Counted from the first letter of the stretch, positions 11,600-22,771 are shown. The stretch is DNA of 64,000 nucleotides from Paralithodes platypus (GCA_032716605.1 CM064506.1:19702600-19766599); one strand, 5' to 3'. Notes: generated by a model from the sequence alone, not told the origin. Program-made: numbers and translations.

Positions 11600-11755
11600 T
11601 ACTTATTTTTTATTTAGCATAGTTACCCCTTAACGATTTTATTCAACATATTTTTACTCAGGTTCATCAGCCACTACCTTTACTATTGTTTTATTGTATA
11701 TATTTTGTATATATATTGCTTACTTTTAGTTTGTATTATTATTGTTTATAGCTAC
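11600..11755. other. Unrecognised AT-rich DNA
   Basis: No feature is recognised. 11065-11515 is likewise without a recognisable gene or repeat. Confidence 0.5.
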
Positions 11756-11759
11756 ACAT

Positions 11760-12525
11760 ATACGCTTCCACTCCTCTCCCACCTCCACCGCCTCCACTTC
11801 TCCCCCACCTCCATTGCCTCCACTTCTCCCCCACCTCCATTGCCTCCACTTCTCCCCCACCTCCATCTATCTGTCTCATCCCTCCGCCTACACCCACCTC
11901 CACCCCCACTGCTTCCACTCCTCCCCCACCCCCACCCTCACCCTCATCAAGATTCCTTATGACCTTCTCCACTCTGTCCTCTCTCCCCCCTCCCCCTTCC
12001 CTTCCCCCCTCCCCTCCCCCCTCCGCACACATACCCATCCACCCCGACCTTGATCCCCCCACCCCCCCATATATACCTCCTCCACACCCTCTCACCCCAC
12101 CATCATACCCCTACCCCCACACTCATGTACCCCAGCCATAACCCCCACACCCCAACCGGATCTACTCACCTACCCCCACCCCCACCCCCACATTACCCAC
12201 CCACCCATACCCCTACATACGTTACCCCCACCCACAAACACTCCCCTACCTACATAAAACCCGCCCATACCTAACCCCCAAATGTGTCACCGACCCACAT
12301 CATACAAACTCCCACATACACCTCGCCCACACACCCACATACCTCACCCACATAACCCCATACACGTCACCCACATCACATAAACACCCACATCACACAA
12401 ACACCCACACAGCCACATAGGCTACTTCACATTACACAAACACCCACATACACCTCGCCCACACACCCACATACTTCAGCAATATGACACAAACCCCCTT
12501 CCCCCCCCCCCCCCCACACCTCGCT
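11760..12525. repeat. C-rich CCTCCACTTCTCCCCCA / CCCACA degenerate minisatellite
   Basis: A roughly 30-bp unit (CACTTCTCCCCCACCTCCAT) is repeated about four times near 11795-11865. It passes into CACCCC and CCCACATACACC-type low-complexity sequence and ends in a C run near 12500. Open frames here are proline/histidine-rich artefacts. Confidence 0.85.
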
Positions 12526-12614
12526 TGCCCTATAAAGCGCTAGGAAACACAGGGTGGAATGACCAGATCGCCCGGACCAAACGAGAGTCCATCTTGGTTT
12601 ACGGTGCCAGTGAG

Positions 12615-12945
12615 TGTGTGGAGCTGGTGGACGAGAAAGGTGGAGGGGAGGGTGGTGGAGGTGGACGAGAAAGGTGGAGGGGAGGGTGGTGGAGGAGGAG
12701 AGAGGTGGAGGGGATGGTGGTGGAGGAGGAGAGAGGTGGGGGTGATGGTGATGGTGGTAGTGGTGGAGGGAGGTGGTGTTGGTGGAAGAGAAAGGTGGTG
12801 GTGGTGATGTTGTTGGTGGAGGTAGTGGTGTTGGTGGAGGAGAAATGTGGTGGTGATGATGGTGGAGGGAGGTGGTGATGGTGAGTGGTGGTGGTGTTGG
12901 TGGAGGAGAAAGAGAAAGGTGGTGGTGAGGGTGAGGGATGGATGA
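12615..12945. repeat. GGTGGAGGAGA-type minisatellite
   Basis: G-rich irregular repeats of GAGAAAGGTGGAGGGGAGGG and GGTGATGGTG. Frames through it encode only Gly/Arg/Glu/Val-rich repeats. Confidence 0.85.
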
Positions 12946-12954
12946 AATGCTGGA

Positions 12955-13223
12955 GTTTTGAGGTTTTAAGACCTTCGCCCCATTAGTTTGACTATTTTAA
13001 AATCTTTCGTCCCATTTCTTTGTCAATTTTAAAACCTTTTGTGCCATTTAGGTGTCAATATATTCCTGGCTAGCGAAAGAGAGCTTACAATTGAGGAGGA
13101 ACCAGCCGACATTATTCTACCGCAAAATGTACAAATATATCTCTAAGGGGGGGGGGGGGGGTTCCTTGGGGCTATTTTCTAAAGCTTGATGAAGGCTTAG
13201 GGAGAACAATAAACTCTCCTTAA
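12955..13223 (+). mobile_element. Type A element, left end truncated
   Basis: Has GGTTTTAAGACCTTCGCCCC, TTTAGGTGTCAA, a diverged core (CCTGGCTAGCGAAAGAGAGC), GTACAAATATATCT, a G run, AAAGCTTGATGAAGG and a right TTAA at 13220-13223. The hairpin and the left TTAA end are lost. Confidence 0.65.
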
Positions 13224-13341
13224 ACAACAAACGGCTAGTAATATATATTGATGATTTTGTATGCTTGTGACCTTTGAAATTACGGTATTATGTTGGCAAT
13301 ACTGCTGCCTGTCCTGGGAAAGTAAATTATATGGACACTTG

Positions 13342-13530
13342 TTAGCCCCTTCAGCACAATGACGTAATTTGCATTATGTTCTGGTTACCATTAAACGATT
13401 TGATTTAGCTTGTAATCTACCTCTGGGTCTCAAACGGGTAAATACGATCTCAGTAACCCCTCTGAATAACATAGGTCCTTTTATAGGCTGCATCAAATCG
13501 TCTATGTTTTAGCCAGTATCAAAGGGTTAA
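13342..13530. mobile_element. TTAA-type MITE, type B (CAGCAC subtype)
   Basis: Begins TTAGCCCCTTCAGCACAATG (first base pairs of the TTAA altered) and ends CAAAGGGTTAA at 13530. Internal landmarks ACGATTTGATTTAGCTTG and CAAATCGTCTATGTTTTAGC are inverted relatives of each other, so it is a foldback structure of about 190 bp. Type B recurs at least eight times in this window. Confidence 0.65.
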
Positions 13531-14250
13531 CAATGTAGGAGGGTAGCACGGTATATAGAGAGAGGTGGAAGCACAGACGGAATGGATGGACGGGATTAAA
13601 TGACGGAGGCTACGAGAGAATAGATCGAGCATAAGAGCGAGAGAATCAAGACGAGAGAGGGGAATGGAGATTAAGAGATAAGAGCGAGACGAGAGACGAG
13701 ATAGAGGGGAGTGTTAAGACTGAGACAATGGCTGAGTCTGGATCTAGACTGAGATAGAGAGAGAGAGGGAGAGAGAGAGGGGGGGGGGAGAGAGAGAGAA
13801 AAGGGGGCTAAGAGAATTACGAGAGCATAAGAGTACTGAGTTTGTGAAATGTGATCATGTGATGACAGTAGGCTATACTATATATATATATATATAATGT
13901 GTTAAGTATTTTTGCAAACCCTCCCAACAGTTATTATATCTATACCTCCATATTTTCATAGTTGGGTCTCTCAATAAAGAAACTCAATATATATGTTATC
14001 AACATGTACATAAAAAAAGCCTCCTATGGGCTATCCAAGGTGTGTTCAGATTTGTGTTTTAAGTACAGTAGGCTAGTTTGTATATAAAGAGAAGTACCGT
14101 AAATAAGTGTAAATGATGAAGGGTGGGCCGTGACTTTAGCACTGGACTGTACATGTGGGTATGATGGGTGGTGAATGATGGGGTGACAAGTGGGGGAATA
14201 GGTCCATGTGGGTGCTTCAGGAGTGCTTGTACAATATTGAGGGATTGAGT
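13531..14250. other. GA-rich and unrecognised DNA
   Basis: Degenerate GAGA/GAGACGAGAG sequence at 13555-13830, then unrecognised AT-rich DNA. No gene is recognised. Confidence 0.6.
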
Positions 14251-14252
14251 GA

Positions 14253-14254
<2 letters not shown>

Positions 14255-14307
<53 letters not shown>
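14255..14307. repeat. (GT)n microsatellite
   Basis: About 26 uninterrupted GT units. Confidence 0.95.
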
Positions 14308-14310
<3 letters not shown>

Positions 14311-14431
14311 AGTGTAGTGCATTGTGTGTAGTGAGTATGTGTTTGTAGTACCGGTAGTGCAATGTGTGTGTGTGTGTGCTATGTTTGCCTAGGGTGAATA
14401 ATACGTGTGACAAGCTTACTTACTGTGTGTC

Positions 14432-14789
14432 TTAAAGGTGGGGGCTCATGGGTTGAGATAAACATGGAATGATAATCGCCAAGCTGTTCATAATTATCTT
14501 GCTAAATGCAATGGCACTGAAATAATTATTAACAATGGTATAAAGGATTTTGTGGATCGTCTATATCGGGCCTGTGACGTCACAAGAGTGTGAGTCCACC
14601 ATCCAGTCTAGGATAAGGATACTGGTGTGACGTCACTATGACGTCACAGGCCCGGTATAGACGATCCACAAAATCCTTTATACCATTGTTAATAATTATT
14701 TCAGTGCCATTGCATTTTGCAAGATAAATATGTACAGCTTGGCGATTATCATTCCATGTTTATCTCAACCCATGAGCCCCCACCTTTAA
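14432..14789. mobile_element. TTAA-flanked near-perfect foldback element, type C
   Basis: TTAA at 14432-14435 and 14786-14789 bounds two inverted arms of about 155 bp that look over 95% identical. The ends read TTAAAGGTGGGGGCTCATGG and its reverse complement; the inner parts are GGATCGTCTAT and ATAGACGATCC. A roughly 55-bp loop contains several TGACGTCA-like sites. There is no coding frame. It is probably a non-autonomous DNA transposon of the same TTAA-targeting type as its neighbours, although it shares no obvious sequence with type A. Confidence 0.8.
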
Positions 14790-15003
14790 GAGAATCCTTG
14801 CTTCTTATAACGGTATTTGAGGAAGGTTATATACGGTGGATTTTGTGAATGAATGTGTAGATATAAAATACAGGTATATTTATGTGAACTGTGTTAATGT
14901 TTGTACAATATGAGGGTGATTGAGAAGAGTTTGTGAATGTGTGTTGGAGTATAGTATGTGTGCATGTTAAATGCGAGCACAGTTATTGAAGAATTGTTGA
15001 ATG

Positions 15004-15046
15004 AGAGAGAGAGAGAGAGCGAGAGAGAGCGAGAGCGAGAGCGAGC
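15004..15046. repeat. (GA)n/(GAGC)n microsatellite
   Basis: GA units interrupted by regularly spaced C, giving GAGAGAGCGAGAGC. A purer GA run lies at 15486-15511. Confidence 0.9.
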
Positions 15047-15164
15047 TGATAGTGGAAGGTATATTCAAAATAGGATAGCAAATGGAAGAGGAGGGCATCT
15101 GATCTATCCCGGGGAGCAGGACAAATGTGGAACGATCGTGGCATGGGGCAGAGAGAGAGAGAGA

Positions 15165-15471
15165 GTACAAAGGAGTACAAAGGAAATCAAGCAACAACAG
15201 GTCTAGTGACCCTTCTAGGTTGCTTGTCCTCCAAAACACTGAGGATCAAGTGTCCAAACAGTGGTTTAGAGTGGGTAAGGGAACATTGGAAAGGGAACTA
15301 CTGCCCAGCCACTAACGTGGCAGGACTAGGAAGTTAGTAGGGGACATATGGGTTAGTAACTGAGGGGAGGATAAAGTTATTCATTTACAAACGCAGTCAG
15401 TCGCGGGTTTGATGCGAGATATTTGTCTAGGCGGAATTTAAATGAATCAACGGTGCTGCAGTCTATAACGT
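15165..15471 (-). mobile_element. 5'-truncated LINE 3' end, same family as 17708-18857
   Basis: Matches 17708-18022 closely over its whole length (for example CAAGCAACAACAGGTCTAGT and GCAGTCAGTCGCGGGTTTGA). It therefore holds the 3' untranslated region plus the last few dozen codons of ORF2. The 3' extreme (left end, minus strand) carries two tandem TCCTTTGTAC units and abuts a GA repeat. The short length is typical of abortive LINE reverse transcription. Confidence 0.8.
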
Positions 15472-15938
15472 CTATGCAGTCTATAAGAGAGAGAGAGAGA
15501 GAGAGAGAGAGCAAATTTATAATTTAGAGGTGAAGTTATGATTATCAGATACAAAATAATTAGAAATAGAAAGGAAGAGGAGAGGTAATAGGCTAATAAT
15601 AATAATAATGATACAAATAATAATAATAATAATTATTATATATGATCTTTTATTTAGTATTTATAGATAAATTGGAGGTGTGTATATCCGTGTGGTTTAA
15701 GAGAGTGTGTTAAGAGGGGTGAAGGAATGGCAGTTACTAGAGGAAAAATATTAGTTAGAAATTAAATGGAAGGGGTCATATTTTGAGAGAGAAAGCGAAA
15801 AGAGAGAGAGGGGGGGGGGGAGGGTTAGGTCATCGTATGCTAATGTTGGGGGGTTAATTTACATACTGAGGTACCTACAGCACCAGGGCAAATATTACTT
15901 TTCACGAGCATTGGTGGAGGAGGAGGAGGAGGAGAGGG

Positions 15939-16103
15939 GTACAAAGGAGTACACAGGAAATCAAGCAACAACAGATCTAGTGACCCTTCTAGGTTGCTTG
16001 TCCTCCAAAACACTGAGGATCAAGTGTCCAAACAGTGGTTTAGAGTGGGTAAGGGAGCATTGGAAAGGGAATTACTGCCCTGGAACTAATGTCCGTGGCA
16101 GGT
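15939..16103 (-). mobile_element. Short LINE 3' end, same family
   Basis: Matches the 3' untranslated part of the 17708 LINE, again with the TCCTTTGTAC-like end at the left, next to GGA/GGT simple sequence. It stops inside the sequence ATGTCCGTGGCAGG and runs into GGT repeats. Confidence 0.75.
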
Positions 16104-16420
16104 GGTGGTGGTGGTGGTGGTGGTGGAGGAGGAGGAGGAGGAGGAGGAGGAGGAGGAGTAGGACATGGTTTTACTCCCATGGTGGTGGTGGTGAAGATGG
16201 TTTTAGTCCCATGGTTTTGGTGGTGAATGAGGTGGTAGTGGTGGGGGGGGGGGTTAGTGGAGGAGGAAGTGGTTTTAGTCCCGTGGTTTTGGAGGTGGAG
16301 GAGGATATTTTAGTCCCATGAGTTTGGTGGTGGTGGCAGTGGGGATGGTGGTGATGGCAGTAGTGGTGGTATGTGGTGGTGATGAGGTTGATTGCTGTGG
16401 TAGTGGTGGCAGTCTGTTCT
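16104..16420. repeat. GGT/GGA-rich degenerate repeat
   Basis: Blocks of GGTGGTGGT and GGAGGAGGA with a roughly 40-bp block containing TTTTAGTCCCATGG repeated about four times (16170-16325). Confidence 0.85.
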
Positions 16421-16591
16421 TTATAATAATGTCAACAATCTTGATCAGTATCCTCTACAACTAAAAAACGACATGCATAATCGAGCGCATGTGTCTACCA
16501 ATTGGGAAGAGTCAGTCAGGGAATAGATGTTAATTTATACATTCCATTAGCTCTAGATCTTATTAAGTCATAGATGTGTATGGTTAAGATT

Positions 16592-17707
16592 TATGTCCTA
16601 ATTAGAATGCATAGACTATAGTAGTGGTGGTGGTGATGATTATATCCTAATTAGAATGCATAGACTATAGTAGTGGTGGTGGTGATGATTATATCCTAAT
16701 TAGAATGCATAGACTATAGTAGTGGTGGTGGTGATGATTATGTCCTAATTAGAATGCATAGACTATAGTAGTGGTGGTGGTGATGATTATGTCCTAATTA
16801 GAATGCATAGACTATAGTAGTGGTGGTGGTGGTGATTATGTCCTAATTAGAATGCATAGACTATAGTAGTGGTGGTGGTGGTGATTATGTCCTAATTAGA
16901 ATGCATAGACTATAGTAGTGGTGGTGGTGATGATTATGTCCTAATTAGAATGCATAGACTATAGTAGTGGTGGTGGTGGTGATTATGTCCTAATTAGAAT
17001 GCATAGACTATAGTAGTGGTGGTGGTGATGATTATGTCCTAATTAGAATGCATAGACTATAGTAGTGGTGGTGGTGGTGATTATGTCCTAATTAGAATGC
17101 ATAGACTATAGTAGTGGTGGTGGTGATGATTATGTCCTAATTAGAATGCATAGACTATAGTAGTGGTGGTGGTGGTGATTATGTCCTAATTAGAATGCAT
17201 AGACTATAGTAGTGGTGGTGGTGGTGATTATGTCCTAATTAGAATGCATAGACTATAGTAGTGGTGGTGGTGATGATTATGTCCTAATTAGAATGCATAG
17301 ACTATAGTAGTGGTGGTGGGGGGGATTATGTCCTAATTAGAATGCATAGACTATAGTAGTGGTGGTGGTGGTGATTTATGTCCTAATTAGAATGCATAGA
17401 CTATAGTAGTGGTGGTGGTGGTGATTATGTCCTAATTAGAATGCATAGACTATAGTAGTGGTGGTGGTGGTGATTTATGTCCTAATTAGAATGCATAGAC
17501 TATAGTAGTGGTGGTGGTGGTGATTATGTCCTAATTAGAATGCATAGACTATAGTAGTGGTGGTGGTGATGATTATGTCCTAATTAGAATGCATAGACTA
17601 TAGTAGTGGTGGTGGTGGTGATTATGTCCTAATTAGAATGCATAGACTATAGTAGTGGTGGTGGTGGTGATCATGTCCTAATTAGAATGCATAGACTATA
17701 GTAGTGG
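16592..17707. repeat. 49-bp minisatellite, about 22 copies
   Basis: Unit of 49 bp containing TCCTAATTAGAATGCATAGA plus a GGTGGTGGTGATGAT end. Copies are almost identical; GATGATTATG and GGTGATTATG variants alternate in places. The array ends exactly where the LINE 3' end at 17708 begins. Confidence 0.97.
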
Positions 17708-18857
17708 TGGTACAAAGTACAAAGGAAATCAAGCAACAACAGATCCAGTGACCCTTCTAGGTTGCTTGTCCTCCAAAACACTGAGGATCAAGTGTCCAAA
17801 CAGTGGTTTAGAGTGGGTAAGGGAACATTGGAAAGGGAATTACTGCCCTGGAACTAATGTCCGTGGCAGGATTAGGAAGTTAGTAGGGGACAGATGGGTT
17901 AGTAACTGAGGGGGGGATAAAATAAAGTTATTCATTTACAAACGCAGTCAGTCGCGGGTTTGATGCGAGATATTTGTCTAGGCGGAGTTTAAATGAATCA
18001 ACGGTGATGCAGTCTATAACGTTTCGGGGAAGCCCATTCCACAAGTTGACAACTCGATTGAAGAAGAAATTCTTAGATTCGTGCGAGTTAAAAGATTTAC
18101 CAATAATTTTGCAACCGTTTCCCCGCGTGTAATTAGATTGGTCGATAGTGAAGTACTTACTACAGTTCATATTGTCGATGCCTTTGATGATTTTGAACAC
18201 TTGAATTAAGTCGCCTCTTAATCTGCGCTGGGTTAAAGGAAATAGATTTAATTCTCTAAGACGCTCTTCGTATGGTTTGTTCTTTAGGCTAGGTATCATT
18301 TTGGTAACTCTACGTTGAACTCGTTCTAGCTTGTTTATATCTTTTTGGTAATAAGGGCACCAGGATTGAACGCAGTATTCCAGAAGAGGGCGGACTAAGG
18401 AATTGTAAAGGGTTAGGATAACTTCTTTGGATTTATGCTCAAATGACCTGCCTATAAAGCCAATTATTTTGTTTGCCTTCTTAACAACTTCTGAACATTG
18501 TTGACTCGGTTTTAGGTTGCTCGATATTGTTACTCCCAGATCGGTTTCTCTGTTTACATTCTTAAGCTGAGTGCCATTCATCGAATAGTTTGCTTTCTCA
18601 TTTAGGTATCCGATATGTAGTATTTTACATTTATCCGCATTGAAACTCATTTGCCAAATTTGGGCCCAACATGACAATTTATCTAGATTGTGTTGCATAT
18701 CGTCAACTTGTTCTTTCGAGAGTACGCTATTTGCAATTTTTGTATCGTCAGCAAATTTTGAGATTGTACAGGTGAGACCCTCATCTATGTCGTTGATGTA
18801 AATTAGAAAGAGAATTGGTCCTAGTACCGATCCCTGGGGTACCCCGCTAAAGAAACC
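17708..18857 (-). mobile_element. 5'-truncated LINE (CR1/jockey-like)
   Basis: On the minus strand this is a LINE that starts inside its reverse transcriptase at about 18857 and runs through the end of ORF2 (stop near 17928) and a roughly 220-bp 3' UTR to the TCCTTTGTAC end at 17708. The same 3' end occurs at 15165 and 15939. The 5' edge abuts G-rich low-complexity DNA. No target duplication could be fixed because both flanks are simple sequence. Confidence 0.85.
17928..18857 (-). pseudogene. LINE reverse transcriptase, C-terminal half
   Basis: The frame reads from S-G-V-P-Q-G-S-V-L-G-P (RT block 4) through F-A-D-D (catalytic block 5, near 18757), then the thumb and a long C-terminal region with LVRPLLEYCVQSWCPY, KLERVQRRVTKMI and FFFNRVVNLWNGLP. 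These are standard blocks of CR1/jockey-type LINE ORF2 proteins. It is open from the truncation to its stop at 17928, about 310 codons without an internal stop. The endonuclease and the first RT blocks are missing, so it cannot be active. Clade assignment beyond CR1/jockey-like is uncertain. Confidence 0.85.
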
Positions 18858-18859
18858 CC

Positions 18860-18985
18860 GGGGTGGAAGAGTGGGGGGTAGGGTGGAGGTAGTTTAAGGG
18901 GTGGAATAGAGGGGGTAGGGTGGAGGTAGCCTAGGGGGGGGGGGGGTGGAGATAGCCTAGGGGGTGGGGGTAGACTAGAGAGGGG
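18860..18985. repeat. GGGGGTAGGGTGGAGGTAG minisatellite
   Basis: Four or five short G-rich units of about 35 bp, abutting the LINE truncation point. Confidence 0.8.
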
Positions 18986-19440
18986 GTAGCGTGTAATAGC
19001 CAGAAAACATAAAATATTTGATTAACGCGTCATCGGATTTTCTAGGGGTTGATGTAATTTGATGTCAGAAGAAAAAATATAGCCCCCACGTAGTACCGGT
19101 AATAAACATTCTCGGAAAGCGAACGTATGTACAGGTTTGTTATGGAGGACAATTGGAAATAATGTGGTTATAAATAGCTCCTGGGAACGGGGATTTTTGT
19201 TATTCTGAATGCTCGTGTGCTTGCTTTTTGTGGGCTAACTGTTATGTGTGTTCTTCTCCTGTCACCTTTTTATTTCCTTTCTTGTGTTTCTTGCTTATTC
19301 TCCCTACCCCTTGTGGCAGTAAGGGCTGGGTACTGACTGACTGACTGATTAAATAGCTCCGGGACTCCGGGAAACTTGTCTGGGGAAGCAGAGCGAGCAA
19401 GGTGTCAAGGAGAGACATACTCTTATTTTTAGTCGTATTA
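18986..19440. other. Unrecognised DNA
   Basis: No gene or repeat family is recognised apart from a (CTGA)n patch near 19335. Confidence 0.5.
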
Positions 19441-19442
19441 TT

Positions 19443-19505
19443 AACCCTTTCGGCACGATTCTGGCTATGGTTAGACAATTTATCCAGTTTAAGAAAGACG
19501 TTGTA
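19443..19505. mobile_element. Type B MITE end fragment
   Basis: TTAACCCTTTCGGCACGATT followed by CTGGCTATGGTTAGACAATTT matches the left end of type B elements. The rest is absent. Confidence 0.5.
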
Positions 19506-19614
19506 TGCAGACCATGGTATGTCTGGTGTTAAGGGTGGTATGTCTGGTATGTGGTGTAAATCAAGAAGTGAAGTGGCGGTCTAGATGGTGGTAATCAAGG
19601 AGTGGTATGTAGAT

Positions 19615-19764
19615 GTTAATTTGTTCCTGGCAAGCTATAGCGAGCCTGAACTTATATGAGTAATCGGCCTTTGGCCGGGACATTTTTCTACCGAAAATTT
19701 TACAAATTTAGCTTGAAGGAGGGTCTAGGGGGTGTTTTTTAAAGGTCGATAGAGGTCTAGGGAG

Positions 19765-19765
<1 letters not shown>
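19615..19765 (+). mobile_element. Type A fragment (right half)
   Basis: Starts at TTCCTGGCAAGCTATAGCGA, then the GGCCTTTGGCC hairpin, TTTTCTACCGAAAA, GGAGGGTCTAGGGGG and GATAGAGGTCTAGGGAGGAA. It is cut on the right by an (AT)n run. Confidence 0.65.

Positions 19766-19767
<2 letters not shown>

Positions 19768-19812
<45 letters not shown>
19768..19812. repeat. (AT)n microsatellite
   Basis: About 22 AT units. Confidence 0.9.
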
Positions 19813-19814
<2 letters not shown>

Positions 19815-19963
19815 CATAATATATACTGTATATACCGTATTTAAAAAATCCAAACATTGAACAAATAAATAAGCCTATCTGCCCTTAAAGTTTGTGGTAA
19901 TTGAAAGATATTGATAGGTAGAGGGGGTATTGATGGAAGGTAAAGATGGTCTTAAAAGGGTTC

Positions 19964-19965
<2 letters not shown>

Positions 19966-20014
<49 letters not shown>

Positions 20015-20070
20015 CGGAGGGGAGGAGAAGCCAGTGAGTTGCTGTGTTTATATACACTGTATATATACAG

Positions 20071-20138
<68 letters not shown>

Positions 20139-20140
20139 GA
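19966..20140. repeat. (GA)n and (AT)n cluster
   Basis: About 22 GA units, then a short unique stretch, then AT units near 20066-20122 passing into GA units. Confidence 0.9.
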
Positions 20141-20154
20141 GAGAGAGAGGGAGA

Positions 20155-21392
20155 GGGGGGGATAGGAGAAAGGGATGGGTGAAGAGAGAGGGAGAGGGGG
20201 GGTGAGAAAGGGATGGGAGGAGGAGGGAGAGAGGGGGGGATGAGAAAGGGATGGGTGAGAGAGAGGGAGAGGGGGGGGGAGGTGAGTAGGGATGGGTGAG
20301 AGAGAGGGAGAGGGGGTGAGGATGAGAAAGGGATGGGTGAGAGAGAGGGAGAGGGGAGGATGAGAAAGGGATGGGTGAGAGAGAGGGAGGGGGGGGGAAG
20401 AGAAAGGGGTGGGTGAGAGAGAGGGAGGGGGGGGGGGAGAAGAAAGGGATGGGTGAGAGAGAGGGAGAGGGGGGGAGGATGAGAAAGGGATGGGTAAGGG
20501 AGAGGAAGAGGGGGGGATGAAGAAGGGATGGGTGAGAGGGAGGGAGGGGGGGGAGGATGAGAAAGGGATGGGTGAGAGAGAGGGAGAGGGGGGGAGGATG
20601 AGTAAGGGATGGGTGAGCGAGGGGGAGCGGGGTGGAGGATGAGAAAGGCATGGGTGGGAGAGAGGGGGAGGGGGGGATGAGAAAGGGATGGGTGAGAGAG
20701 AGGGAGGGGGGGGAGGATGAGAAAGGGATGGGTGAGAGAGAGGGAGAGGGGGGGATGAGAAAGGGATGGGTGAGAGAGAGGGAGAGGGGGGGGATGAGAA
20801 AGGGATGGGTGAGAGAGAGGGAGAGGGGGGGATGAGAAAGGGATGGGTGAGAGAGAGGGAGAGGGGGGGAGGATGAGAAAGGGATGGGGTGAGAGAGAGG
20901 GAGAGGGGGGAGGATGAGAAAGGGATGGGTGAGAGAGGGAGGGGGGGAGGATGAGAAAGGGATGGGTGAGAGAGAGGGAGAGGGGGGGATGAGAGAAAGG
21001 GATGGGTGAGAGAGAGGGAGAGGGGGGGATGGAGAGAGAGAGAGGAGGGGTAAGAGAGAGGGAGAGGGGGGGGATGAGAAAGGGATGGGTGAGAGAGAGG
21101 GAGGGGGGGGGGGGATGAGAAAGGGATGGGTGAGAGAGAGGGAGGAGGGGGGGGAGGATGAGAAAGGGATGGGTGAGAGAGAGGGGGGGGGGGGAGGAGA
21201 GAGGGAGGGGGGAGAGAGAGGGAGAGGGGGGAGGAGAAAGGGAGGGGTGCGAGAGATGGAGAGAGGGGGGGATGAGAAAGGGATGGGTGAGAGAGAGGGA
21301 GAGGGGGGGGATGAGAAAGGGAGGGGAGAGAGAGAGGGAGAGGGGGGGATGAGAAAGGGAGGGGTGAGAGAGAGGGAGAGGGGGGGGGGATG
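20155..21392. repeat. ~40-bp purine-rich minisatellite, about 30 copies
   Basis: Units of the form GATGAGAAAGGGATGGGTGA followed by GAGAGAGGGAGAGGGGGGG, varying in the length of the G run and with occasional ATGG or GAGG insertions. The minus strand stays open for over 500 codons as a Ser/Pro/Leu-rich frame, which follows from the repeat and is not a gene. Confidence 0.95.
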
Positions 21393-21484
21393 AGAGACGT
21401 TTATGTAAAGATACAGCATATAATATGCTCTCTCTCTCTATGTATCTATGACGCTCTCGTTCTCTCTCTCAGACACACGTATCA

Positions 21485-22024
21485 TTAAGGGGAGATGGGT
21501 CGTTTTTCTGGTCCCCCTTTTCCCTCATGTTTAGCCCCATTAGTGTTCAGATTTTATGACGTTCTTTCCCCATTAGTTTGTCGATTTTAAAACCTTTCAC
21601 CCCATTTCTTTGTCATTTTGTGCCACTTAGGTGTCGATTTTAAAACCTTTCACCCCATTTCTTTGTCATTTTGTGCCACTTAGGTGTCGATTTTAAAACC
21701 TTTCACCCCATTTCTTTGTCATTTTGTGCCACTTAGGTGTCGATTTTTTCCTGGCGAATGATAGCGAGCCTGTATTTTTTAGGAGGAACCGGCCATAGGC
21801 CGGAACATTTTTCTACCGAAAAATGTACAAATTTATCTTGAACGGGGGCGATGTTTTTTTTTTTTAAAGTTTGATGGAGATCTAGGGACGAAACTTAAAA
21901 CATAATAATAAGGGGAGATGGGCGTATAAGGGGAGATGGGCGTATAAGGGGAGATGGGCGTATAAGGGGAGATGGGCGTATAAGGGGAGATGGGCGTATT
22001 TAGTATACGTCCATCTCCCCTTAA
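21485..22024 (+). mobile_element. Type A MITE with expanded end
   Basis: Left end TTAAGGGGAGATGGGTCG at 21485 and right end CATCTCCCCTTAA closing at 22024 are inverted copies. Inside, a block of about 53 bp with CCACTTAGGTGTCGATTTTA is present three times (21590-21745), then the GGCGAATGATAGCGAGCC core, the GGCCATAGGCC hairpin and TTTGATGGAGATCTAGGG. Before the right end the terminal motif is repeated five times as an 18-bp unit (ATAAGGGGAGATGGGCGT, about 21909-21998). Confidence 0.75.
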
Positions 22025-22128
22025 AGCCAGTATCCCCCAAACCATTTTACCGGTGGATTCTATTCAACTATGGTACCGATGTGAGGCATCCTAATATTTG
22101 TGAGTGATATGTGTAATTTATGCATGAA

Positions 22129-22344
22129 TTAACCCCTTCTGTACCGGTAACGTCCTTCTAACTTTATTCTGGCTACTATTAGACGACTTTATTCAGGCTA
22201 AAAAGTGCCTTCATCAATTAACAGCCCTGGAACTATCTCACTCAACCTCTTATACTGCCACAGATCCTTCCTAAACTGCACAACATAGTATAAATATAGC
22301 TAGAATGAAATTAAAAAAGACGTCGCCGGTACAGAAGGGGTTAA
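22129..22344. mobile_element. TTAA-flanked MITE, type B, full copy
   Basis: Starts TTAACCCCTTCTGTACCGG and ends CCGGTACAGAAGGGGTTAA, a perfect inverted end of 19 bp. The arms continue as inverted relatives (TTATTCTGGCTACTATTAGACGA and its counterpart). The centre holds ACAGATCCTTCCTAAACTGC. There is no coding frame. This is the clearest full type B copy here. Confidence 0.85.
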
Positions 22345-22403
22345 ACTAAGGTAAATTCAAGTTATCCGAATATTTTGGGTGATATGTGTCATTTATTCAT
22401 GAT

Positions 22404-22771
22404 TTAAGAGGGTAGTGCTTGATTTTTGGTTATACAGTATATGTATTTATAAATATATTTTGAGTTTCCGCCCTAGATCTCCATCAAGCTTAGAATAACA
22501 CCCCCTAGACTTCCTTTCAAGATAAATTTGTACATTTTTCGGTAGAAAAATGTCCCGGCCGAAGGCCGATTCCTTCTAAAATTAGAGGCTCGCTATCGCT
22601 TGCCAGGAAAAATCGACACCTAAAGGACACGAAAGGTCTTAATATTGAAACAAAAATGGGAAAGTTCTCAAAATCGCCAAACTGCCAGAACGAGCGTCTT
22701 AAAACCTCAAAACTAATATGCTAAACATGAGGGAGAAGGGGGTCCATAAAAAGCGAGTACTACCCCCTTAA
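22404..22771 (-). mobile_element. TTAA-flanked MITE, type A, full copy, reverse
   Basis: TTAA at 22404-22407 and 22768-22771. The left end TTAAGAGGGTAGTGCTTG and the right end GAGTACTACCCCCTTAA are inverted. Landmarks appear in reverse: CTCCATCAAGCTTAG, AGATAAATTTGTACATTTTT, GGCCGAAGGCC, GGCTCGCTATCGCTTGCC, AACATGAGGGAGAAGGGGG. Confidence 0.8.

Noticed and set aside
19875..21419. Open frame of over 500 codons on the minus strand, Ser/Pro/Leu-rich
   Set aside because: It is a reading of the ~40-bp purine-rich minisatellite and adjoining microsatellites; the composition follows from the repeat and no domain is present.
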